Assembly (NCBI GenBank): GCA_015486095.1
Contig: WFSK01000078.1
Coordinates: forward strand, 1-6,496
Direction: 5' to 3'
From: Thermotogae bacterium
GTDB taxonomy: Bacteria > Thermotogota > Thermotogae > B3-G13
Length of the DNA: 6,496 nucleotides
Translations under genes and position numbers: made by a program
The notes under the pieces: model-generated
The model's input: the letters and a program-made list of their open reading frames with translations, nothing else
Databases searched by the model: none
Told to the model about the DNA's origin: nothing
Shown here: positions 1 through 6,258 of the stretch, piece after piece
How the letters are laid out: the number at the start of each line of letters is the position of its first letter
Numbering within the stretch: position 1 is the first letter of the stretch

Positions 1-289
1 ATCTACCCTTCACTCTCACTCATAATATCTGTTACGAATACTACTACATACATTGTACGAGAATCTACACAAAAAATATAAAATGAGGAGATGAAAAGAG
101 ATGCCAGGAAGAACAAATTTTTCATCAGTTCGGTAGGAAGTATATCTCGATGTGATCCGATGCAAAACCAACCGAATAGAGCATAAGGTACACTCACACT
201 TGCCTCAAAAAAACGATGTACCTCCGTAGGTATAAAATATATTGCTTTAATCATTCCATCAACTTTTTTTATTATGCAGCATTCGTGGT

Positions 290-308
290 CTTGAAATCTT
301 AATTCAAG
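290..308. promoter_or_regulatory. 19-bp inverted repeat, candidate operator
   Basis: CTTGAA (290-295) and TTCAAG (303-308) form a perfect 6-bp inverted repeat separated by 7 nt. It overlaps the proposed -35 element and the spacer of the promoter in front of the glucosidase, which is where a repressor would bind. The ROK-type regulator at the right end of the window is the obvious candidate ligand, but that link is inference. The repeat is short enough to occur by chance in AT-rich DNA. Confidence 0.35.
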
Positions 309-318
309 GTATGATAAA
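291..318 (+). promoter_or_regulatory. Possible promoter of the alpha-glucosidase/ABC cluster
   Basis: TTGAAA (291-296) matches the sigma-70 -35 consensus at 5 of 6 positions. GATAAA (313-318), 16 nt further on, matches the -10 at 4 of 6. An overlapping TATGAT (310-315, 5 of 6) is a better -10 by itself but sits only 13 nt from this -35. Transcription would start around 325, giving a very short leader that still includes the purine-rich ribosome binding site at 329-335. It was assigned by eye in AT-rich sequence, so confidence is limited. Confidence 0.32.
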
Positions 319-342
319 ATTCCAAGTGAAAGGGAGAAATAT

Positions 343-1956
343 ATGGATTGGTGGAAAGAAGGAGTTTTTTACCAGATATATCCGAGAAGTTTCCAGGATT
401 CCAACGGAGATGGAATTGGTGACCTGAAAGGCATAACATATAGGTTAGACTACCTTTCATGGCTTGGTATAGATGCGATATGGCTCTCACCTTTCTTTAA
501 ATCTCCAATGGCTGATTTTGGTTATGATATCAGTGATTATACGGACGTCGATCCGATATTTGGAAAGCTCGAGGACTTCGATGAACTCCTCGAGGAGGCT
601 CACAAGAGAAATATAAGAGTTGTGATCGATCAGGTTTATAATCACACTTCAGATAAACACCCTTGGTTCATAGAATCGAGAAGTTCTCGAGAAAATCCAA
701 AGGCAGATTGGTATATCTGGAAAGACCCAAAACCCGATGGTTCTCCTCCGAACAATTGGGTTCACTTCTTTTCTGGTGAGAAGGCCGAAAGCGCATGGGA
801 GTGGGATGAGAAGAGAAGGCAATACTATCTTCATCTCTTCGCAAAAGAACAACCGGATCTCAATTGGAGAAATCCAGAGGTGAGAAAAGCGGTTTTCGAT
901 TCGATGCGTTTTTGGTTGGAGCGAGGAGTAGATGGATTTAGGTTTGATGTTGCGAGTTTTTATTACAAAGATCCTGAATTCAGAGATGCAGTTAAACGCT
1001 CGCAAGCAGATAACTCACGAATGATCTACGCATATTATTGGGATCGCTTTTGTGCAAGACCAGAGACGATATTAGCCATTGAAGATATAAGAAAGCTTCT
1101 CGACTCGTATGGTCAAAAGGTTGGGATCGGAGAAGCTGTTTCGGATAGAGGTCAAAATGTATATCTGGAATTCACACTTGAAGGAAGACTTCACCTTGCC
1201 TTTAATTTCGATTTTATGAAAAATGTTACATTCGATGCCCAGAAGATCAGGGATCTCGTTGAATCCACCGATAAACTCTTCGATACGAGGGCATGGCCGT
1301 GTTATGTCCTTGGCAATCACGATTATTACAGAATACTTACCAGGTTGACGGAAGACATGGAAGCAAGAGAAGGGGAAAAATCCCTGATCGCAAAGCTTAT
1401 GGCAATCCTTCTCCTCACCCTTCGAGGTACTCCTTTTATCTACTACGGTGAGGAGATTGGAATGGAAGATATGGATGTCCCTTATGAAAAGATCGTGGAT
1501 CCCCTCGGAAAGAATCTTTGGCCAAAGGCAAAAGGTAGAGATGTTTGCCGAACCCCTATGCAGTGGGATAACAGCCGATACGCTGGCTTTTCAGATGTAG
1601 AACCATGGCTACCGATTAATCCTAATAAATTGCATGTGAACGTTGCGAGAGAAAGGGAAGATCCGAATTCTGTCCTGAATTTTTATAGATCCCTTTTGAA
1701 GATAAGAAAGGAATCTTTAACATTGAGAATGGGATCAATTGAGTTTCTTGACTCTCCGATTAATACCCTCGTATACGTTAGAGTTAAAGATTCCAACAAA
1801 TTGGCTGTTATTCTGAACTTTTCTGGCACGAAGGTTGCTCTAGGTATCTATTTTGATGGCAGCATTGTTCTCGGTTCACATAGAAAAAGCGGGGAGAAGA
1901 TCTCCTCTGAGATAACGTTAGAGCCGTTTGAATCGATTATTATTGATATATCTTAA
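343..1956 (+). CDS. GH13 alpha-glucosidase (oligo-1,6-glucosidase/AglA-like), cytoplasmic
   Basis: This retaining alpha-glucosidase hydrolyses short alpha-glucosides to glucose. It has no signal peptide, so it acts on sugar already imported by the adjacent transporter. At 537 residues it is normal length for the family. The (beta/alpha)8 barrel shows the metal-binding loop D19-S-N-G-D-G-I-G-D27, region I D96-QVYNH101, the QPDLN motif at 170-174 typical of the oligo-1,6-glucosidase/alpha-glucosidase group, GFRFD with nucleophile D202, acid/base E264 in GIGEA, and NHD with the third acid D327. RTPMQWD (403-409) closes the barrel before a beta-sandwich C-terminal domain. Residue 203, next to the nucleophile, is Val; the family literature, as I recall it, links Val here to alpha-1,6 activity and Ala/Thr to alpha-1,4 preference. 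The ATG is preceded by AAAGGGAG (329-336). Exact substrate is unproven: isomaltose, trehalose-type sugars, sucrose or maltose are all possible. Confidence 0.93.
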   Translation: MDWWKEGVFYQIYPRSFQDSNGDGIGDLKGITYRLDYLSWLGIDAIWLSPFFKSPMADFGYDISDYTDVDPIFGKLEDFDELLEEAHKRNIRVVIDQVYNHTSDKHPWFIESRSSRENPKADWYIWKDPKPDGSPPNNWVHFFSGEKAESAWEWDEKRRQYYLHLFAKEQPDLNWRNPEVRKAVFDSMRFWLERGVDGFRFDVASFYYKDPEFRDAVKRSQADNSRMIYAYYWDRFCARPETILAIEDIRKLLDSYGQKVGIGEAVSDRGQNVYLEFTLEGRLHLAFNFDFMKNVTFDAQKIRDLVESTDKLFDTRAWPCYVLGNHDYYRILTRLTEDMEAREGEKSLIAKLMAILLLTLRGTPFIYYGEEIGMEDMDVPYEKIVDPLGKNLWPKAKGRDVCRTPMQWDNSRYAGFSDVEPWLPINPNKLHVNVAREREDPNSVLNFYRSLLKIRKESLTLRMGSIEFLDSPINTLVYVRVKDSNKLAVILNFSGTKVALGIYFDGSIVLGSHRKSGEKISSEITLEPFESIIIDIS

Positions 1957-1964
1957 AGATTCAC

Positions 1965-1985
1965 TGTTCATTAAATATATGTACA
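1965..1985. promoter_or_regulatory. Imperfect AT-rich dyad upstream of the binding-protein gene
   Basis: The 21-bp stretch is an imperfect palindrome of the form TGTnCATnnA-n-TnnATGnACA, with 7 of 10 half-site positions symmetric. It lies just after the glucosidase stop codon and overlaps the first two bases of the following hairpin. It could be an internal operator, but I found no convincing -35/-10 pair in this gap, and AT-rich sequence gives such partial symmetry easily. Confidence 0.18.
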
Positions 1986-2003
1986 GCTTCCTGTAGGAAG
2001 CTG
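1984..2003 (+). promoter_or_regulatory. 8-bp intercistronic hairpin before the binding-protein gene
   Basis: CAGCTTCC and GGAAGCTG pair perfectly around a TGTA loop. The sequence after the stem is A-rich and not a T run, so this is not a standard intrinsic terminator. It ends 10 nt before the AGGAGGT ribosome binding site (2014-2020) of the binding-protein gene. A role as an RNA-stability or processing element protecting the 5' end of that message is inference. The left arm (1986-1992) could alternatively pair with the AGGAGGT itself through 7 pairs including two G-U wobbles, but the local perfect stem should win. Confidence 0.55.
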
Positions 2004-2029
2004 CAAAAATAAAAGGAGGTGTTTTACAC

Positions 2030-3298
2030 ATGAAGAAACTCGCGTTTCTTGTGTTCGTTGTGTTAGTAGCATTCGCCAGCCTGTCGATGGCGAAGACAAC
2101 CATTACCTTTTTGACAGGTCCTGATACCCAGCATTTCTATGCCACGGCTATCAAGCTCTTCGAGGAGCAAAACCCTGATATAGAGGTCAAACTCATTCAG
2201 GGACCGCATTCGACGAATGCACGTCAGCAGATGTTCATGACCGCTTCTATGGCTCATACCTCTCCTTACGACCTCGTGTGGGCTGACATCATATGGATCC
2301 CACCGCTTGCGGCAAATGGATGGCTGCTTCCGATCGACAAATACACGGATGTTAACAAACTCTACGCTCAGAATTTCAAAGCCACAGTTGATGGAAGTAT
2401 CTGGAACGGTCATATCTACAGGATCCCGGTTATGAGCGACGCAGGGCTCATTTACTATAGGAAGGATCTCCTGGAGAAGGCTGGAATAAAGCCACCGAGG
2501 ACTTTCAAAGAGCTCTTCGAAGCAGCCCAAAAGTTACAAGATCCTTCCAAAGGACTCTGGGGTTTTGTGTATCAAGGAGCACAGTATGAAGGTCTCGATT
2601 GTTTCTACCTCGAATGGTTGTGGGGCAATGGTGGTTATTACTATGATCCTGTAACCAGAAAGGTAGGCATTGATTCTCCACAAGCCATTCAAGCCACTCA
2701 GTATTTAGTGGATACCATTCACAAGTATAAGATAACTCCTCCAGATGTGCTCACATTCCAGGAGGAAGAATCGAGACATATGTTCCAGAGTGGGCATGCC
2801 GTATTTTTGAGAAATTGGCCGTATGTATGGGTATTGTCACAAACGCAGAAAGATTCAAAGGTAATAGGCAAGGTTGGTGTTATGACAGAGGTAAGTGCTG
2901 ATGGAGAACACCCATATGCAACCCAGGGAGGATGGGGTGTTTCCATATCGGCATTTATCGATAAGAGCAAGATACCTGCTGCTATCAAGTTTGCGAAATT
3001 TCTGAACAGCTACGAGATCGAGAAATTGATGGTAAAAATGACTGGTGTGGATGTTTCCAGGCGAGATATATATTATGATCCAGAGGTATTAAAATGGAAT
3101 CCGTTCTTCAAAGATCTCAGGACTGTCCTCGAACACACACGTTGGAGACCAGCTACACCGTTGTGGCCAAAGTTATCCGATATCATGTCGAAGTACTTGA
3201 CCATGGCTATGACTCAGCAGATGACCCCAGAACAAGCAAATAAGGCAATGGCAAAAGCGGCGAGGGAGGCTGTCAAAGAGTACTGGGCAACTCATTAA
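2030..3298 (+). CDS. Sugar ABC transporter substrate-binding protein (alpha-glucoside/trehalose-type)
   Basis: This is the periplasmic receptor of the importer, a family 1 solute-binding protein (SBP_bac_1) of 422 residues, a usual length. Residues 1-21 are a Sec signal: KK followed by a hydrophobic core and an SMA/K cleavage site. There is no lipobox cysteine, so the mature protein should be soluble in the periplasm. The SBP fold is seen in TITFLTG at the mature N-terminus, the MSDAGLIYYRKDLLEKAGI segment (135-153), FQSGHAVFLRNWPYVW (252-267), GGWGVSIS (300-307) and RPATPLWPKLSD (373-384). The RNWPY box and the RP-x-x-P box resemble trehalose/maltose and alpha-glucoside binding proteins such as ThuE or AglE, which suits the neighbouring glucosidase. 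Exact ligand cannot be read from sequence. A strong AAAGGAGGT (2012-2020) supports the ATG and predicts high translation. Hairpins flank the gene on both sides. Confidence 0.93.
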   Translation: MKKLAFLVFVVLVAFASLSMAKTTITFLTGPDTQHFYATAIKLFEEQNPDIEVKLIQGPHSTNARQQMFMTASMAHTSPYDLVWADIIWIPPLAANGWLLPIDKYTDVNKLYAQNFKATVDGSIWNGHIYRIPVMSDAGLIYYRKDLLEKAGIKPPRTFKELFEAAQKLQDPSKGLWGFVYQGAQYEGLDCFYLEWLWGNGGYYYDPVTRKVGIDSPQAIQATQYLVDTIHKYKITPPDVLTFQEEESRHMFQSGHAVFLRNWPYVWVLSQTQKDSKVIGKVGVMTEVSADGEHPYATQGGWGVSISAFIDKSKIPAAIKFAKFLNSYEIEKLMVKMTGVDVSRRDIYYDPEVLKWNPFFKDLRTVLEHTRWRPATPLWPKLSDIMSKYLTMAMTQQMTPEQANKAMAKAAREAVKEYWATH

Positions 3299-3314
3299 AC
3301 CATCTTTGTGATAA

Positions 3315-3342
3315 ACGGCAAGCGGAGAGATCTGCTTGCCGT
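3315..3342 (+). promoter_or_regulatory. Strong intercistronic hairpin with GAGA tetraloop
   Basis: ACGGCAAGC (3315-3323) pairs perfectly with GCTTGCCGT (3334-3342). The stem continues inward through G-U, G-C and A-U pairs to a GAGA loop (3327-3330), a stable GNRA type, giving about 12 bp. No T run follows, so it is not a typical terminator. It sits 16 nt after the binding-protein stop codon, far enough that a terminating ribosome need not melt it. By analogy with malE-malF type intergenic stem-loops, it may protect the upstream message from 3' exonucleases and lower expression of the permeases. That function is inference. Confidence 0.65.
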
Positions 3343-3359
3343 CCTCTAAGTTTAGGAGG
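3343..3359 (+). promoter_or_regulatory. Possible Shine-Dalgarno-masking hairpin before permease 1
   Basis: CCTCTA (3343-3348) can pair with TA-G-GAGG (3353-3359), leaving one bulged G (3355 or 3356) and an AGTT loop. This buries the AGGAGG core of the permease 1 ribosome binding site. It begins at the base after the preceding GAGA hairpin ends, so the two stems could stack coaxially. The structure is short, and whether it is stable at a high growth temperature is doubtful without calculation. Confidence 0.35.
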
Positions 3360-3360
3360 T
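3354..3360 (+). promoter_or_regulatory. Ribosome binding site that fixes the permease 1 start
   Basis: AGGAGGT ends directly against an upstream in-frame GTG at 3361, leaving no spacer for initiation there. The next in-frame GTG at 3367 lies 7 nt from the end of AGGAGG, which is ideal spacing. I therefore place the start at 3367. An ATG at 3365 is out of frame and stops after six codons. Confidence 0.75.
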
Positions 3361-3366
3361 GTGAAT

Positions 3367-4257
3367 GTGCCAGAGCGGTCTTTAAATCCAAAACACGAGA
3401 AGGGATATTGGTGGGCTATAGTAGGATTTGTAGTACCAGTGTTGTTCTTTTTTACCGTCTTCCAAATATACCCCCTATCCAAAAACGTTTGGCTTTCGCT
3501 TACAAACATAGCTGGACGCCTTACGCTTGGCAATTTTTATCGCACCCTCAGCAGTCAATCCTTCTGGCAATCAACATGGATCACGGTAGAGTTCTCTCTG
3601 ATATCGGTTTCAATTGAGATGTTCATAGGGTTCATCTTCGCTTTGTTACTCAATCAAGAATTTCGTGGTAGAAAGGCAGTAAGAACTATATTTCTGATCC
3701 CCTGGGCATTGCCAACGGCTATCATGGCTACAGGTTGGAAATTTTTGCTGCAACATTCATATGGACCTATTCCCTGGATACTGTACTGGTTGCACTTCGT
3801 TAAGGAACCGCCATATTTTCTTAGCCTACCCAAGAATGCATTTATTTCGATAGTCATGGCCGATGTGTGGAAAACTGTACCGTTTTGTGCGCTGTTGTTA
3901 CTCGCCGGACTTCAAGCAATACCTAAAGATCTTTACGAGGCCATGGATGTTGATGGGGCAAGTTGGTTTTTCAAGCTGAGAAGACTCACGATCCCCTTGA
4001 TGCTCCCTGCCATAATCGTTACGCTGATATTCAGATTTCTACAGGCATTTGGGGTCTTCGACCTCATATGGGTCCTTACAAATGGTGGCCCCGGTAATGC
4101 GACGATGGCATTATCTCCTTTTATATATCAGCAAACGTTCAACTGGCTTGATATTAGAAATGGTGCAGCAACTGCTGTGATGACAGCTCTATATATATTG
4201 GCTATTGTTGCAGCGATGTGGGTGACACGAAGTTATATAGGAAGAAGGTATGCGTAA
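3367..4257 (+). CDS. Sugar ABC transporter permease 1 (MalF/UgpA-type)
   Basis: First inner-membrane subunit of the importer, 296 residues from the chosen GTG start. Six membrane helices are visible: about 14-35, 73-96, 106-127, 159-183, 206-229 and 265-286. The cytoplasmic EAA loop that docks on the ATPase is present as Y-E-A-M-D-V-D-G (190-197), followed by the LTIPLMLPA stretch. Met replaces the second Ala of the EAA triplet, a tolerated variation. NGGPGNAT (239-246) is the usual loop of MalF-like proteins between helices 5 and 6. It is the short, six-helix kind, without the long periplasmic domain of E. coli MalF. The gene follows the binding protein after a structured 68-nt gap, and its stop codon overlaps the next start by one base (TAATG), so translation of the two permeases is probably coupled. 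Substrate is inferred from the neighbours only. Confidence 0.92.
   Translation: MPERSLNPKHEKGYWWAIVGFVVPVLFFFTVFQIYPLSKNVWLSLTNIAGRLTLGNFYRTLSSQSFWQSTWITVEFSLISVSIEMFIGFIFALLLNQEFRGRKAVRTIFLIPWALPTAIMATGWKFLLQHSYGPIPWILYWLHFVKEPPYFLSLPKNAFISIVMADVWKTVPFCALLLLAGLQAIPKDLYEAMDVDGASWFFKLRRLTIPLMLPAIIVTLIFRFLQAFGVFDLIWVLTNGGPGNATMALSPFIYQQTFNWLDIRNGAATAVMTALYILAIVAAMWVTRSYIGRRYA
4243..4248 (+). promoter_or_regulatory. Ribosome binding site supporting the permease 2 ATG
   Basis: AGAAGG lies 8 nt before the ATG at 4257, inside the last codons of permease 1. A longer reading from GTG at 4218 would add 13 charged residues, has no ribosome binding site, and would delay the first membrane helix, so it was not chosen. 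Confidence 0.65.
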
Positions 4258-5078
4258 TGAAGAGATTTTTCCTCTACCTCGGTGTAGCATTCATGATATT
4301 TTATTGCCTTTTTCCGCTTTATTTCCTGTTACTGGGTTCATTCGAACCGACAAACGTATCATATTCTTCTCCCCCCATCCTCTATCCGGTGGCTTTTACA
4401 CTTTCGAATTACATAGGAGTTTTCAAGGATATACCCTTGAGTACATATATAATGAACAGTACGATCGTTTCATTAAGTGCCACCGCTATTGTGGTATTCA
4501 TAGGTGCGATGTCGGCGTTCGCCATCGCGAAGATCAAATTCAGAGGTTCTGGAATCTTGTTGAATCTCTTACTCATATTCGGTTTTTTCCCAGGTGCTAT
4601 TATGATATTTCCGCTTTATAAGATGTTTGCTGACCTTCATATCTTAAACAATTATCTGAGTCTGATATTACCTTACATCTCGATGAATATACCCCTAACT
4701 GTGTGGGTACTCACTACTTATTTCGAACAGATACCGATAGAGCTTTACGAAGCTGCAAGAGTGGATGGTATGTCGAGATTTCAAGCATTTTACAAGATAA
4801 TATTCCCTTTAGGCATTCCTGCTGTTTCAACCGTTGCAATACTCGATTTCATAGCCTGTTGGAATGAATTCATATTGGCTCTAACGTTTATGACGAAGAA
4901 GAGCATGAGGACGATCACAGTTGGGATATCGATGATATCTGGTAGATTTTCCTATCAATATCCCTGGGGGGAGATCATAGCCGGTGCTCTGTTAGTAACT
5001 GTGCCGCTCGTCGTGATAATTTTCATAGCACAGGAGAAGATCATCAGTGGTCTTACTGCTGGTGCCATTAAAGGTTAA
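4257..5078 (+). CDS. Sugar ABC transporter permease 2 (MalG/UgpE-type)
   Basis: Second inner-membrane subunit, 273 residues, pairing with permease 1 to form the channel. The N-terminus MKRFFLYLGVAFMIFYCLFPLY leads straight into helix 1 (about 6-27). Further helices lie near 69-92, 99-123, 133-156, 185-207 and 240-258. The EAA loop is canonical: Y-E-A-A-R-V-D-G (164-171) followed by IIFPLGIPA (181-189), the site that contacts the ATPase. The C-terminal end, QEKIISGLTAGAIKG, is the hallmark tail of the MalG branch. WNEFILAL (202-209) is the usual motif after helix 5. The start overlaps the permease 1 stop by one base and has AGAAGG upstream, so its synthesis is likely tied to that of permease 1. 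No defect or unusual residue was noticed. Confidence 0.93.
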   Translation: MKRFFLYLGVAFMIFYCLFPLYFLLLGSFEPTNVSYSSPPILYPVAFTLSNYIGVFKDIPLSTYIMNSTIVSLSATAIVVFIGAMSAFAIAKIKFRGSGILLNLLLIFGFFPGAIMIFPLYKMFADLHILNNYLSLILPYISMNIPLTVWVLTTYFEQIPIELYEAARVDGMSRFQAFYKIIFPLGIPAVSTVAILDFIACWNEFILALTFMTKKSMRTITVGISMISGRFSYQYPWGEIIAGALLVTVPLVVIIFIAQEKIISGLTAGAIKG

Positions 5079-5099
5079 TAGAGAAAGGGTTGATGTTCA

Positions 5100-6197
5100 T
5101 TGCACAGGTTAGAATTCAGGAATGTGGTGAAGCGTTTTGGGAAAAGTGTAATAGCGGTTAATAAGGCAAATTTCTTTGTCGATGATGATGAATTCGTAAG
5201 TCTGCTGGGCCCATCTGGATGTGGGAAGACAACAACGTTACGCTTAATAGCTGGATTAGAAAGGGCAGACGAAGGGGAAATACTCATAAGAAATAAGGTA
5301 GTTAATGCACTTTCTCCATCTGAAAGAGACGTCGCTATGGTTTTTCAAAGTTACGCACTTTATCCACACATGAACGTCTTCAGAAACATAGCCATTCCTC
5401 TGGAGATCAGAAAAATGCCAAAGAGTGAGATCAAGGAAAGAGTCGAAAGCATAGCAGAGATGCTTGGAATATCTGAACTGCTGAACAGGAAGCCGAGAGA
5501 GTTAAGCGGAGGTCAACGACAACGTGTAGCCATTGGGCGTGCGCTCGTGAGGCAACCCAATCTTTTCTTGCTCGATGAGCCCCTTGCCAACCTGGACGCT
5601 ATATTAAGGCATAGAATGCGTGGAGAACTCAAAGCTCTGTTCCATCATATAAATGGGACAACTGTTTACGTGACCCATGATCAGGAAGAAGCGGTAGCGA
5701 TGTCTGATAGGATCATCGTCATGAATTCTGGAGTGATTCAGCAGATCGGGGCACCAGAAGAGGTCTACAAACGTCCTGTTAACAAATTCGTTGCCCTCTT
5801 CGTTGGTACTCCCCAGATGAACATATTCGAGGTCAAGGATATCAAGTCTATGAAAAGTGTACTCTCTTCTCAAAAACTAAGTGCTGTTGAAAAACTCATG
5901 CATGAAGGAAGGGTTGAGATCGGGATAAGACCAGAGAATATACTTTTTGGAAAAGGTCCGCTCAGTGGGGAGGTCTCACTTATAGAACCCATGGGCGCAA
6001 ACTTGCTGGTATCCGTTAAACTCCTGCTTGACTCCGATACGATAAATGTTAAACTCTTCGTATCGAACACGATGGAAGTCAGAGAAGGTGAGATACTAAA
6101 GCTCTCATTCAAGGAGTCTGAAATACTCTTCTTCCTTAATGAGAAGCGTGTCGAGATCGAAAGCCAAGACCAACAGAATTCTGACAGAGAAGCCTGA
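5100..6197 (+). CDS. Sugar ABC transporter ATP-binding protein (MsmX/UgpC/MalK-type)
   Basis: Cytoplasmic ATPase that powers the importer, 365 residues, the normal length for CUT1 ATPases. All nucleotide-binding motifs are intact: Walker A GPSGCGKTT (37-45), Q-loop Q83 in VFQSYALYPH, signature LSGGQ (135-139), Walker B LFLLDEP (155-161), D-loop LANLD (162-166) and H-loop H193 in VTHDQEEA. From about 235 onward is the regulatory/TOBE region with the family motif IGIRPENI (274-281). The start is TTG at 5100: an in-frame TGA lies at 5091, the purine run AAAGGG (5084-5089) is 10 nt upstream, and the resulting N-terminus (M-H-R-L-E-F-R-N-V-V-K-R-F) fits the family. The ATG at 5093 is out of frame. 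It lies 21 nt after permease 2. Many organisms share one such ATPase among several sugar importers; this cluster carries its own copy. Confidence 0.94.
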   Translation: MHRLEFRNVVKRFGKSVIAVNKANFFVDDDEFVSLLGPSGCGKTTTLRLIAGLERADEGEILIRNKVVNALSPSERDVAMVFQSYALYPHMNVFRNIAIPLEIRKMPKSEIKERVESIAEMLGISELLNRKPRELSGGQRQRVAIGRALVRQPNLFLLDEPLANLDAILRHRMRGELKALFHHINGTTVYVTHDQEEAVAMSDRIIVMNSGVIQQIGAPEEVYKRPVNKFVALFVGTPQMNIFEVKDIKSMKSVLSSQKLSAVEKLMHEGRVEIGIRPENILFGKGPLSGEVSLIEPMGANLLVSVKLLLDSDTINVKLFVSNTMEVREGEILKLSFKESEILFFLNEKRVEIESQDQQNSDREA

Positions 6198-6206
6198 ATT
6201 TTGAAA

Positions 6207-6225
6207 ACCAAAGGTCCTGTTTGGT
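6207..6225. promoter_or_regulatory. 19-bp inverted repeat upstream of the ROK regulator gene
   Basis: ACCAAA (6207-6212) and TTTGGT (6220-6225) are a perfect inverted repeat with a 7-nt spacer. They lie 10 nt after the ATPase stop codon and 48 nt before the regulator start. It could be an operator for autoregulation, or form a weak hairpin in RNA. No T run follows, so I do not call it a terminator. The 6-7-6 geometry equals that of the repeat at 290-308, though the base sequence differs. Confidence 0.35.
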
Positions 6226-6228
6226 AGT

Positions 6229-6258
6229 TTGGGAAATGGAGATTCGATTTAGCATATT
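6229..6258 (+). promoter_or_regulatory. Weak candidate promoter of the ROK regulator
   Basis: TTGGGA (6229-6234) and CATATT (6253-6258) each match sigma-70 consensus at 4 of 6 positions with an 18-nt spacer. The regulator could equally be read through from the ATPase, since no terminator is seen in the 76-nt gap. Confidence 0.2.

Larger units (their letters stand above)
1..342. other. Upstream region with no convincing gene
   Basis: I see no recognisable gene, RNA gene or insertion element in the first 342 bases. The only long open frame is on the minus strand (254 down to 3, 83 codons). It encodes a hydrophobic, family-less peptide with only a weak ribosome binding site, so I do not call it a gene. 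A 5-bp dyad, TACCT-CCGT-AGGTA (219-232), lies inside it without a convincing terminator context. Sequence from about 290 onward looks like the promoter and operator area of the downstream glucosidase. The neighbouring gene to the left is outside the window, so its orientation is unknown. Confidence 0.5.

Noticed and set aside
91..186. Short + strand frame (31 codons) after GAGGAG at 85-90
   Set aside because: The GAGGAG touches the ATG with no spacer, and the product is short and featureless. The frame at 101 stops after 11 codons.
212..234. Dyad TACCT-CCGT-AGGTA followed on the minus strand by a run of seven T
   Set aside because: The stem is only 5 bp, and the T run begins several bases after it, which is poor for an intrinsic terminator.
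3..254. 83-codon minus-strand open frame with hydrophobic segments
   Set aside because: No recognisable family, only a weak ribosome binding site upstream of the ATG, and an amino acid composition expected of translated AT-rich intergenic DNA. A real small membrane protein cannot be fully excluded without conservation data.
2063..2530. Long minus-strand open frame inside the binding-protein gene (and similar frames opposite the other genes)
   Set aside because: They are antiparallel to genes with clear family motifs, show no domain or ribosome binding site of their own, and read as shadows.
4218..4256. Upstream GTG extension of permease 2
   Set aside because: It lies wholly within permease 1, has no ribosome binding site and adds a charged N-terminus not typical of MalG-type proteins; ATG 4257 has AGAAGG at good spacing.
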